Origin: JBBQYA01 sp038209155
GTDB lineage: Bacteria > Bacteroidota > Bacteroidia > Sphingobacteriales > Sphingobacteriaceae
Length of the DNA stretch: 22,996 bases
Assembly (NCBI GenBank): GCA_038209155.1
Contig: JBBQYA010000042.1
Coordinates: 1 to 22,996 of the forward strand
Reading direction: 5' to 3'
Positions within the stretch are counted from its first letter, which is position 1, and every line of letters begins with the position of its first letter. Shown in pieces: positions 1 to 7,181 of this stretch. The translations under genes and the position numbers were made by a program. Below the pieces are notes generated by a model. That model saw nothing but the letters and a program-made list of their open reading frames with translations. It ran no database searches and had not been told where the DNA came from.

Positions 1-9
1 TTCTAAAAT

Positions 10-1911
10 ATGAGTGATCAAATTAAGCACGAGTGTGGTATAGCTCTTATCCGCTTGTTGAAACCCTTGTCTTACTACCATAAAAAGTATGGTACAGCCC
101 TTTATGGCATAAATAAACTTTATTTATTAACTGAAAAACAGCATAATCGTGGTCAGGATGGGGCGGGTGTAGTAACGATAAAACTGGATGTGAAACCAGG
201 AAACCGTTACATTAGCAGACACAGAAGCACATCTGGCAAAGCAGTTCAAGAGATTTTTGAATACATCCAACAAAAATTTGTGGATGTTCAGAAAAAAGAT
301 CCAAGCTTATTAGACAATCCAGAATGGTTGAAAGATAATGTGAGTTTCATGGGAGAATTATTGCTTAGTCACCTCAGATATGGAACACACGGAATAAATA
401 GTATAGAAAATTGCCATCCATTTTTACGTCAAAATAATTGGATGACCAGAAACTTAGTCGTTGCTGGAAATTTTAATATGACCAATGTAGATGAATTGGT
501 TAATCAATTGTTTGAGCTTGGCCAACATCCAAAAGAGCAATCGGATACGGTAACAGTTTTAGAAAAAATTGGTCATTTTTTAGATGTGGAGAATCAAATA
601 CTTTTTGATAAGTATAAAAATGAAGGATACAATAATGTGGACATTACTCATAAAATAGCTGAGGAGTTAGATGTTCAGAAAATTCTAAGAAAATCCGCAA
701 AAACTTGGGATGGAGGCTATACAATTGCAGGATTATTTGGGCATGGCGATGCTTTTGTGATGCGTGATCCTCATGGAATTAGACCTGCTTACATTTATCA
801 AGATGAAGAAGTGGTGGTGATTACCTCTGAAAGACCAGCTATACAAACTGCTTTTAATGTTTCCATAGATTTAATAAGAGAAATAAAACCTGGGCATGCG
901 ATTATTATTAAAAAAGATGGGAGGATTACAGAAAGTGAGTTTAAAGCACCTCAAGAGAGAAAAGCATGTTCTTTTGAGCGAATTTATTTTTCTCGAGGTA
1001 GCGATGCCACCATTTATAGAGAAAGAAAACAGCTTGGCAGATTGCTTTGCGATGAGATTTTGAAATCTGTAGATCATGATTTAAAAAACACCGTCTTTTC
1101 CTATATTCCAAATACCGCAGAAGTTGCTTTTTATGGAATGGTAGAAGGCCTTCACAAATACATTAAAAACATTCAAAAGAAAACCTTGATTGCCAATAAT
1201 CATCAATTAAATGATGAGCAATTGACAGAACTTTTGATGATGGCTCCGCGAATTGAGAAAATTGCCATTAAAGATGCAAAGCTAAGAACCTTTATTACAC
1301 AAGATTCAGATCGTAATGATTTGGTTGCTCATATCTATGATGTAACTTATGGTGTGGTGAAAGAAGGGGTCGATAATTTGGTGGTAATGGACGATAGCAT
1401 TGTGCGAGGAACTACCTTAAAACAAAGTATTTTAAAAATTCTTGACCGATTAGGTCCTAAAAAAATCATAATTGTCTCTTCTGCTCCGCAAATCAGATAT
1501 CCGGATTGCTATGGAATAGATATGTCAAGAATGGGTGAATTTGTTGCATTTCAAGCGGCGATTTTATTATTGCAAGAGAATGGAAAACAAACGGTTATAG
1601 ATGAAACGTTTCGTTTGTGTAAGGAACAGCAATATTTGCCTTTGCAGGAAATAAAGAATTATGTAAAAAATATTTATGACCAATTCTCTGCTGAAGAAAT
1701 TTCAAAAAGAATCGCAAGAATCGTAAAACCAGAAGGAATTCGTGCAGAGGTAGAAGTTATTTATCAGAATCTTGAAAATTTGCATTTGGCTTGTCCAGAT
1801 AATTTAGGGGACTGGTATTTTTCTGGCGATTATCCTACTCCAGGTGGAAATCGAGTAGTGAATAATGCGTTTATAAATTATATAGAAGGTAGAAATCAAA
1901 GAGCTTATTAA
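10..1911 (+). CDS. purF: Amidophosphoribosyltransferase, long PurF-type
   Basis: This enzyme probably transfers ammonia from glutamine to PRPP to make phosphoribosylamine, the first committed step of purine synthesis, in the cytosol. An N-terminal class II glutaminase domain starts at Cys9 (HECGIAL), which would be the nucleophile after removal of an eight-residue propeptide. Further glutaminase motifs are RYGTHG (123-128), GNFN (153-156) and DPHGIRP (253-259). The phosphoribosyltransferase domain carries the PRPP loop VVMDDSIVRGTT (458-469). At 633 residues it is well over 100 residues longer than E. coli or Bacillus PurF; the extra length lies partly in the glutaminase domain and partly around 375-445. 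The start at 10 is supported by the nearness of Cys9, but only nine upstream bases are visible. The gene converges on the next one, and their stop codons overlap by 3-4 bp. Long versions like this occur in Bacteroidetes; whether this organism also has a short PurF cannot be seen here. Confidence 0.9.
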   Translation: MSDQIKHECGIALIRLLKPLSYYHKKYGTALYGINKLYLLTEKQHNRGQDGAGVVTIKLDVKPGNRYISRHRSTSGKAVQEIFEYIQQKFVDVQKKDPSLLDNPEWLKDNVSFMGELLLSHLRYGTHGINSIENCHPFLRQNNWMTRNLVVAGNFNMTNVDELVNQLFELGQHPKEQSDTVTVLEKIGHFLDVENQILFDKYKNEGYNNVDITHKIAEELDVQKILRKSAKTWDGGYTIAGLFGHGDAFVMRDPHGIRPAYIYQDEEVVVITSERPAIQTAFNVSIDLIREIKPGHAIIIKKDGRITESEFKAPQERKACSFERIYFSRGSDATIYRERKQLGRLLCDEILKSVDHDLKNTVFSYIPNTAEVAFYGMVEGLHKYIKNIQKKTLIANNHQLNDEQLTELLMMAPRIEKIAIKDAKLRTFITQDSDRNDLVAHIYDVTYGVVKEGVDNLVVMDDSIVRGTTLKQSILKILDRLGPKKIIIVSSAPQIRYPDCYGIDMSRMGEFVAFQAAILLLQENGKQTVIDETFRLCKEQQYLPLQEIKNYVKNIYDQFSAEEISKRIARIVKPEGIRAEVEVIYQNLENLHLACPDNLGDWYFSGDYPTPGGNRVVNNAFINYIEGRNQRAY

Positions 1912-2966
1912 GCAGTTTTTGCCTTAGCTAGTTTTTCGTTTCCTTCTTTAATATCTTCAGAATCTGGCTGAGGTTCGTCATGGTGGTGTTTTTCTTCTGG
2001 AAGGAAAGCCAGTTTTATAAAAATTGGAAAATGATCTGAACCAATATCTTTTTGTCTTTTTAGTTCTATTAATTTGAAATCGATTGAATGAAAAACGTGA
2101 TCTAATGGCCAGCGAAATAGCCAATATTTAGAATGAAAAGAAGCATACAAACCTCTCCCAATTCTAGGATCTCGCAGTTTGCTTATCTTTTGAAATAAAG
2201 CCGAAGTTCTGGACCAAGCCACATCATTTAAATCTCCAGCTACGATGGATGGCTCTCCAGATTCTAGAATTTCTTTAGCTACCAATATTAATTCTGCATC
2301 TCTTTTGGTGGTAGTTTCAGCTTCTTGTGGTGCAGGTGGTTTTGGATGCAAACCATAAAACATAATTTTTTCGCCAGTTCCTAATGTTATTTTGGTTTTA
2401 ATAGAAGGGATTTCTTTTGTTAATAAAAATCGTAATTCCATTTCCGAAATTTTTAATCTGGAGTAAAATAATAAGCCGTATGTGGTTTCTAATGGATATA
2501 AATTTTTGAAAGGATACTCTTTACAAAGTACATCTAATTCCTTCTTCCATTCTTGATTAGCTTCTAAAATAAATATGATATCTGGATTGCATTTTGCGAT
2601 AGATGCTAAACATTTATCATAATTTTTATTCTCCATAAAAATATTGGCAATAAAAATACTAATGATGGATTCTTTTCGGACTTGAGTGTCAATTGGTAAA
2701 ACTTGGCGTTTCCAGATTTTTGTGTAAGGTGCTACTTTATAGCTTTGAAATATAAATACAATTGAAAAAAGAATTAAAAAAATTACATCTAATTGATTGG
2801 AATATTTTTTTAAATAAATTCCAATTAATAAACTTAATAAGGCAAGAAATGCAATTTGTAATCTAGGAAAATCACATATTCTAATTAGCCAATAATCATT
2901 TTTAATAAATGAAATTAAAGTAATAATTAAAGAAAATATTCCTAAAATATAAAACAGTAAATGCAT
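1908..2966 (-). CDS. Membrane-anchored endonuclease/exonuclease/phosphatase family protein
   Basis: This is a 352-residue protein with three predicted N-terminal transmembrane helices (about 3-20, 37-53 and 58-75) followed by an endonuclease/exonuclease/phosphatase fold. The family's catalytic and metal-binding residues are in place: Asn108, Glu135 (ILEANQEW), His207 (GLHP), Asp245 and Asn247 (AGDLNDVAWS), Asp289-His290 (PLDHVF) and Asp311-His312 (GSDHFP). The fold therefore looks active, presumably as a divalent-metal phosphodiesterase or phosphomonoesterase. The substrate could be nucleic acid, a phospholipid or another phosphoester and cannot be told from sequence. The tail after 325 is hydrophilic, with HHH and many acidic and Lys residues. 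It starts one base after the LysE-type gene stops (TAA-T-ATG), so the two are probably co-transcribed and translationally coupled. Confidence 0.82.
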   Translation of the reverse strand: MHLLFYILGIFSLIITLISFIKNDYWLIRICDFPRLQIAFLALLSLLIGIYLKKYSNQLDVIFLILFSIVFIFQSYKVAPYTKIWKRQVLPIDTQVRKESIISIFIANIFMENKNYDKCLASIAKCNPDIIFILEANQEWKKELDVLCKEYPFKNLYPLETTYGLLFYSRLKISEMELRFLLTKEIPSIKTKITLGTGEKIMFYGLHPKPPAPQEAETTTKRDAELILVAKEILESGEPSIVAGDLNDVAWSRTSALFQKISKLRDPRIGRGLYASFHSKYWLFRWPLDHVFHSIDFKLIELKRQKDIGSDHFPIFIKLAFLPEEKHHHDEPQPDSEDIKEGNEKLAKAKTA

Positions 2967-2967
2967 A

Positions 2968-3576
2968 TTAAAAAAGGACTTGAATAATCATTCTTAAACC
3001 AAAAATAATAAGAGCGCTACCAGCAATTATATTTAACCATTTAATTACATCCTGACTAATAACATGCCTTAGTCTACTCGCAATGTAAGATTTTAATACA
3101 TCTGAGGATAAAATAGTTATTAAGGTGGCAGCAAAAAAACCAAACTGACTTTGAGAATTATACTTATCTGAAATGGAAAGATAAGAGATAATTCCAATCC
3201 AATAAATAATGACAAATGGATTTAAAGAATTCATTAAAAATCCTTTTAATACATAACCGCTATGTTTAATTTTTTGTATTTCTTTTGAAACTGCTGTGGT
3301 TTTTTTTAAAAGATAATAAATGCCTATTCCAATTAAAAAACATCCACCAATTAAACCCATTAACAAAGAATATTTTTCGCTAATAGCTACATTTTTTGCG
3401 CTGTAGTAAATGATAGTTATATAAATTAAATCACTAAAAAAAACGCCAAATGCTAAGGAAGCACCAGCCATAAATCCTTTTTCAATGCTTGTTTTTATTA
3501 ATGAAAAAAACACAGGACCAGTGAGCAATGACAAAATCAGCCCGACACCCATTCCGCTTATTATTGCTTCAATCAT
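2968..3576 (-). CDS. LysE/RhtB-family amino-acid exporter
   Basis: This 202-residue, very hydrophobic protein has about six predicted membrane helices. The N-terminal stretch holds GPVFFSLI (20-27), as in LysE/RhtB/ThrE exporters, which have a conserved Gly-Pro near the first helix, and it continues into the second helix (ASLAFGVFFSDLIYI). NPFVIIYW in the middle matches the NPxxxxxW signature of the family. Members export amino acids or related small solutes across the inner membrane using the proton gradient; the substrate of this one is unknown. The gene is followed after one base by the membrane-anchored phosphoesterase gene, which suggests a two-gene operon. A 184-bp AT-rich gap separates it from the gene upstream on the same strand. 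Confidence 0.8.
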   Translation of the reverse strand: MIEAIISGMGVGLILSLLTGPVFFSLIKTSIEKGFMAGASLAFGVFFSDLIYITIIYYSAKNVAISEKYSLLMGLIGGCFLIGIGIYYLLKKTTAVSKEIQKIKHSGYVLKGFLMNSLNPFVIIYWIGIISYLSISDKYNSQSQFGFFAATLITILSSDVLKSYIASRLRHVISQDVIKWLNIIAGSALIIFGLRMIIQVLF

Positions 3577-3760
3577 GATAAAAAAACAGATATATTTTGC
3601 TCGCTAAGATAACATTATACACTTTAAAGGAAATAATTGAAAATAATTTAAAAGCGTAATTAATTGAAAAATTAAAATTAGAAAAATTAGATTTTTAAAA
3701 TCTATAAAATAAATCAAAAGTTCAAATAGAAATTTAGAAGCAAAAATTATTAATAATCAA

Positions 3761-4321
3761 TCATTGACCATTTCTAATGAGCTCTAAGATTTTTCCATTT
3801 TCTTGATTTCTTAATAAATAAAGTGTGCTATCGAATATCAGTAAAAACACACCTTGAGCAATTAATGATTTTCCAAAGCCTTTCAATTGATCCGATTTCT
3901 TTCCAGAAAAACGCCTGCCACGTTCGTTTAAAGCCCATCCTGTGGCAATATAACCGAGATCTAAACCTGCATTAAATAATAAAATACGTTGAAATTGATT
4001 TTCGTTTTGAAATAAAACACTAGCATTTGGCGGAAAATCTGCTCTTGAATTTGCATAAAGACTGAAGCCAGCCAATCCTAAATTTACTAAATTCCAATAC
4101 GCATTTCCTTGGTGGAAATATTTGTTGCTTCCAGTTGCATTTTTTTGAAGCAAAGCTCCTGAACCGATGTTGAGCAAAGCCCAACTTCCCAAAATATACA
4201 TACTATTATTAGCAAATTTGATCCGCTGATCATGCATATTTTTTACTTCTAATGATTGAGCAATTGCAAAATCAGCACATAAAAGAAGGATAATTCCGCA
4301 AACAAAGGTTTTATAATTCAT
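3761..4321 (-). CDS. Putative exported/membrane protein, resembles DUF6992 proteins
   Basis: I do not know a function for this 186-residue protein. Residues 1-21 form a good signal peptide ending AIA before Gln22. The mature part begins with a short charged stretch (MHDQRIKFANNSM) and then has about four hydrophobic segments (roughly 41-60, 75-91, 113-130 and 150-168), many with Gly and aromatic residues (GSWALLNIGSGALL, YWNLVNLGLAGFSLYA). The pattern fits a small inner-membrane protein. From memory it resembles a Bacteroidetes family annotated DUF6992, but I cannot confirm that here. The gene is divergent from yebC with an 82-bp shared upstream region, and lies 184 bp upstream of the LysE-type gene on the same strand. 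Confidence 0.6.
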   Translation of the reverse strand: MNYKTFVCGIILLLCADFAIAQSLEVKNMHDQRIKFANNSMYILGSWALLNIGSGALLQKNATGSNKYFHQGNAYWNLVNLGLAGFSLYANSRADFPPNASVLFQNENQFQRILLFNAGLDLGYIATGWALNERGRRFSGKKSDQLKGFGKSLIAQGVFLLIFDSTLYLLRNQENGKILELIRNGQ

Positions 4322-4373
4322 ACTTATTTTTTAACACAAGATACGAGCAAAAAGAATTCAAGCAATGGTTTTG

Positions 4374-4381
4374 TACTTTTG
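4374..4381 (+). promoter_or_regulatory. Possible Bacteroidetes-type -7 element upstream of yebC
   Basis: TACTTTTG matches the Bacteroidetes sigma-factor -7 consensus TAnnTTTG at every fixed position and lies 22 bases before the yebC start at 4404. I do not see a matching -33 TTTG box at the usual distance, so support is partial. If real, transcription would begin near 4388. That would exclude the alternative upstream ATG at 4365 as the yebC start. Confidence 0.33.
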
Positions 4382-4403
4382 GAATCAAAATAATAAAAAT
4401 TAT

Positions 4404-5129
4404 ATGTCAGGGCATAGTAGATGGGCTAATATTAAGCATCGGAAAGGAATTTCTGACAAGAGAAAAAATAAAGCTTTTACTAAAATATTAAAGGAAATTA
4501 CTGTTGCTTCTAAATTGGGTGGCGAAGATTTGGATGCAAATCCAAGGTTAAGATCTGCTGTAATCACTGCACGCGGACTGAATATTCCAAAAGATACCAT
4601 TGCAAGATCTGTTGGAAAAGGTTCTGATAAAAACACGGCTGATTTTCAAGAACTGGTTTACGAAGGAAGTTTGGCAGGTGGTATTGCAATAATTATTGAA
4701 GTTGCTACAGATAATGCAAATCGTACCATTCAAAATTTAAGAACTTATTTCACCAAAAAAGGAGGTTCTATTGGCGTCACTGGCTCTGTAACCTATCTTT
4801 TTGAGCGAAAATGCATTTTTCAAATTGAGAATTCAAAAGATTTTTGGACCGATGATTTTACTTTTCGACTGATAGATATCGGAGCAGATGAAGTAGAAGC
4901 TGAGGACGAAAATGTGTTTATTACTGCACCAATTCAATTTTTCGGACTTATTCAGTCTGAGTTAGAAAAAATTTCCGCTCAAATTGAACGCTCAGAATTG
5001 GCATTTTTATGTTTAAATCCAATAGAAGTAAATGAGATTTTATTGGATAAACTAAAAAGTTTATTGGAGCAAATAGAAGATGATGATGATGTACAAAAAG
5101 TGTTTCACAACGTCGTATTGGAAGATTAA
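4404..5129 (+). CDS. yebC: YebC/PmpR (TACO1-type) family protein
   Basis: This 241-residue cytosolic protein belongs to the YebC/PmpR/TACO1 family, known as DNA-binding transcription regulators in some bacteria and more recently linked to translation through difficult sequences such as proline runs. The start at 4404 is chosen because family members begin M-[AS]-GHS-[KR]-WANIKHRK, seen exactly here; an in-frame ATG at 4365 would add 13 residues with no family resemblance. Family features follow in order: the basic N-terminal domain (1-75), YEGSLAGGIAIIIEV (86-100), NRTIQNLRTYFTKKGGSIG (106-124) and the C-terminal DDDDVQKVFHNV (226-237). It lies 122 bp before the carboxylase gene on the same strand, and I see no strong terminator between them. 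Confidence 0.93.
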   Translation: MSGHSRWANIKHRKGISDKRKNKAFTKILKEITVASKLGGEDLDANPRLRSAVITARGLNIPKDTIARSVGKGSDKNTADFQELVYEGSLAGGIAIIIEVATDNANRTIQNLRTYFTKKGGSIGVTGSVTYLFERKCIFQIENSKDFWTDDFTFRLIDIGADEVEAEDENVFITAPIQFFGLIQSELEKISAQIERSELAFLCLNPIEVNEILLDKLKSLLEQIEDDDDVQKVFHNVVLED

Positions 5130-5251
5130 TGGACTTGATTAACAGAAAAAATCTTTTAAAAATAGAAGAAATGTTCTATCTCAAATAGTATTTTTAAAAT
5201 TAGCCCAACAATCCCTTATCATTGTATTCTTAAAAATTAATCTAAAATTTA

Positions 5252-6799
5252 ATGATTTCCGAAAAATCAAAAACACTTGACACCAAACGAGAAGAAGCAC
5301 AATTAGGTGGAGGATTAGCAAGAATTGAAAGTCAGCACAAAAAAGGAAAACTAACTGCCAGAGAGCGGTTGCATTTTCTGCTCGATGAGGGTTCTTTTGA
5401 AGAAATTGGAATGTTGGTAACTCACCGATCCAAAGATTTCGGAATGGAAAATGAAATTTATCCGGGAGATGGAGTAATTACAGGTTATGGAACAGTAAAT
5501 GGAAGATTGGTGTATGTTTTTTCACAAGATTTCACTGTTTTTGGTGGCTCATTATCAGAGACTCATGCGGAGAAAATTTGCAAATTAATGGATTTAGCTC
5601 TTCAAAATGGAGCTCCATTTATTGGGTTAAATGATTCTGGAGGAGCGCGAATTCAAGAAGGCGTAGTTTCTTTAGGTGGGTATGCAGATATTTTTTATCG
5701 AAATACATTGGCATCTGGTGTTATTCCACAATTATCTGCCATAATGGGTCCATGTGCTGGCGGAGCAGTTTATTCTCCAGCCATTACAGATTTTATTTTG
5801 ATGGTGGAAAACACTTCCTATATGTTTGTAACTGGGCCAAATGTTGTAAAAACAGTAACACATGAAATAGTAACTTCTGAAGAATTGGGTGGAGCCAAAA
5901 CTCATGCGACAAAATCTGGAGTTACTCATTTTGCTTGTGCAAATGAAATTGAATGCATAAATGATCTCAAGAAATTATTGAGTTATATGCCTCAAAATTG
6001 TGAAGAGAAAGCACCTTTTTTGAATTATGACTCAGAATTGAATGAGACAAGAGAGAAACTTGCAGAGATTTTACCAGCCAATTCCAATCAGCCTTATGAT
6101 ATGAAGGAGGTGATTGAAAGTACGTTAGACGAAGGTAGTTTTTTAGAAATTCATAAAGATTTTGCAGAAAATATAATTGTAGGCTTTGCAAGATTGGCGG
6201 GCCGAAGTATTGGAATTGTTGCCAATCAACCGGCTTTTTTGGCTGGAGTTTTAGATATTCATTCTTCTACTAAAGCTGCAAGGTTTGTTCGCTTTTGTGA
6301 TGCTTTTAATATTCCACTTTTAGTTTTTGAAGATGTTCCAGGTTTTTTGCCAGGCACAGATCAGGAATGGAATGGAATTATTTCTAATGGAGCAAAATTA
6401 TTGTATGCATTTTGTGAAGCCACGGTTCCACGCGTTACGGTGATTACTCGTAAAGCTTATGGTGGAGCTTATGATGTGATGAATTCTAAACATATAGGTT
6501 CTGATATGAATTATGCTTGGCCAAGTGCAGAAATTGCAGTGATGGGAGCAAAGGGTGCCGCAGAAATTATCTTTAAAAAAGAAATTGCAAGTGCTGCTGA
6601 TCCAAATGAGAAGTGGTTGGAGAAGGAAAAAGATTATTCTACAATTTTTGCAAATCCTTATCGAGCTGCTGAAAGAGGGTTTATAGATGAAGTAATTCAT
6701 CCATCAGAAACTCGGGTTAAATTAATCAAAGCATTTAAAATGTTGGAAAACAAAGTGGTGAATCAACCGAGAAAGAAACACGGGAATATTCCTTTGTAG
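5252..6799 (+). CDS. pccB: Propionyl-CoA carboxylase beta subunit (carboxyltransferase)
   Basis: This is a biotin-dependent carboxyltransferase subunit, 515 residues, that moves CO2 from carboxybiotin to an acyl-CoA, here probably propionyl-CoA giving methylmalonyl-CoA. Two crotonase-like halves are present. The N half has GPCAGGAVYSPAI (167-179) and the C half has AYGGAYDVMNSKH (402-414), the two oxyanion regions. Asp408 in GGAYDVM sits at the position where propionyl-CoA-preferring enzymes have Asp and acetyl-CoA-preferring ones have Ile, so propionyl-CoA is the more likely substrate. The C-terminal RKKHGNIPL is typical. One local variant is IISNG (376-380) where the human enzyme has IIRHG. 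The biotinylated alpha subunit is not in the window. The start is supported by length and by MISEK followed by conserved KREEAQLGGG. Confidence 0.9.
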   Translation: MISEKSKTLDTKREEAQLGGGLARIESQHKKGKLTARERLHFLLDEGSFEEIGMLVTHRSKDFGMENEIYPGDGVITGYGTVNGRLVYVFSQDFTVFGGSLSETHAEKICKLMDLALQNGAPFIGLNDSGGARIQEGVVSLGGYADIFYRNTLASGVIPQLSAIMGPCAGGAVYSPAITDFILMVENTSYMFVTGPNVVKTVTHEIVTSEELGGAKTHATKSGVTHFACANEIECINDLKKLLSYMPQNCEEKAPFLNYDSELNETREKLAEILPANSNQPYDMKEVIESTLDEGSFLEIHKDFAENIIVGFARLAGRSIGIVANQPAFLAGVLDIHSSTKAARFVRFCDAFNIPLLVFEDVPGFLPGTDQEWNGIISNGAKLLYAFCEATVPRVTVITRKAYGGAYDVMNSKHIGSDMNYAWPSAEIAVMGAKGAAEIIFKKEIASAADPNEKWLEKEKDYSTIFANPYRAAERGFIDEVIHPSETRVKLIKAFKMLENKVVNQPRKKHGNIPL

Positions 6800-6808
6800 G
6801 TTTTTTTG

Positions 6809-6975
6809 TTGCCACCAATTGCACGAAAAAACACGAATTATTTTCAATAAATATCGGAGCTTTTCTATTTTATTGCATGAGATCCTTCGCTGCGTTCTGG
6901 ATGACAAAAGATTGCAAACCTTGCGTTAAAAACTTTAGCCTTGGGTTTTAAATGAAAACCTTGCGTTTAAAACAT
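6809..6975. repeat. Compound intergenic repeat, copy 1
   Basis: About 167 bp. In order it contains a CACGAA-rich block (TTGCCACCAATTGCACGAA), TCGGAGCTTTTCTA, a block from 6875 to 6925 (ATGAGATCCTTCGC, GTTCTGGATGAC, AAACCTTGCG), TTAAAAACTTTAGCCTTGGG and AAATGAAAACCTTGCGTTT. All blocks recur in the same order in the second copy, which follows directly. The individual blocks resemble short repeats common in Bacteroidetes intergenic DNA (from memory). Confidence 0.85.
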
Positions 6976-7160
6976 TTGCCACGAATTGCACGAATGAACA
7001 CGAATAAAATTATATAAATCGGAGCTTTTCTACTTTATTGGATGAGATCCTTCGCAACGTTCTGGATGACAAAAGATTGCAAACCTTGCGAATCCTTTGC
7101 GAGCCTTGCGTTAAAAACTTTAACCTTAGGTTTTAAATGAAAACCTTGTGTTTAGAATTT
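6976..7160. repeat. Compound intergenic repeat, copy 2
   Basis: About 185 bp, directly following copy 1 in the same orientation. Block order is identical; the block at 7041-7090 differs from copy 1 by only a few bases (GGATG for GCATG, CGCAACG for CGCTGCG). It is longer mainly because of a 20-bp insertion at 7091-7110 that repeats the local unit (TTTGCGAGCCTTGCG) before TTAAAAACTTTAACC. Confidence 0.85.
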
Positions 7161-7181
7161 AAAAAACTAATTTAGCCACTG

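Larger units (their letters stand above)
6800..7181. other. Gene-free 382-bp stretch with two copies of a compound repeat
   Basis: No open reading frame of credible composition lies between the carboxylase stop and dnaX. Almost all of it is accounted for by two diverged copies of a 167-185 bp module, listed separately. The last 20 bases before dnaX (TTTAGCCACTG) also resemble the start of interspersed repeats I have seen in Bacteroidetes intergenic DNA. The dnaX promoter must lie inside or next to this repeat, but I see no clear TAnnTTTG element. Confidence 0.75.

Noticed and set aside
3689..3703. AGATTTT/AAAATCT palindrome upstream of the LysE-type gene
   Set aside because: It is purely AT-rich with a one-base centre; several similar chance palindromes occur in the same spacer.
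4365..4403. Upstream in-frame ATG that would extend yebC by 13 residues
   Set aside because: The added residues (MVLYFWNQNNKNY) have no family resemblance, the conserved MSGHSRWANIKHRK begins at 4404, and a possible -7 promoter element lies inside the extension.
6800..7181. CRISPR array in the repeat-bearing spacer
   Set aside because: There are only two long diverged copies, with no regularly spaced short repeats or unique spacers and no cas genes nearby.
6800..7181. Insertion-sequence remnant
   Set aside because: No terminal inverted repeats, target duplication or transposase-like reading frame are visible; the blocks look like short interspersed repeats instead.
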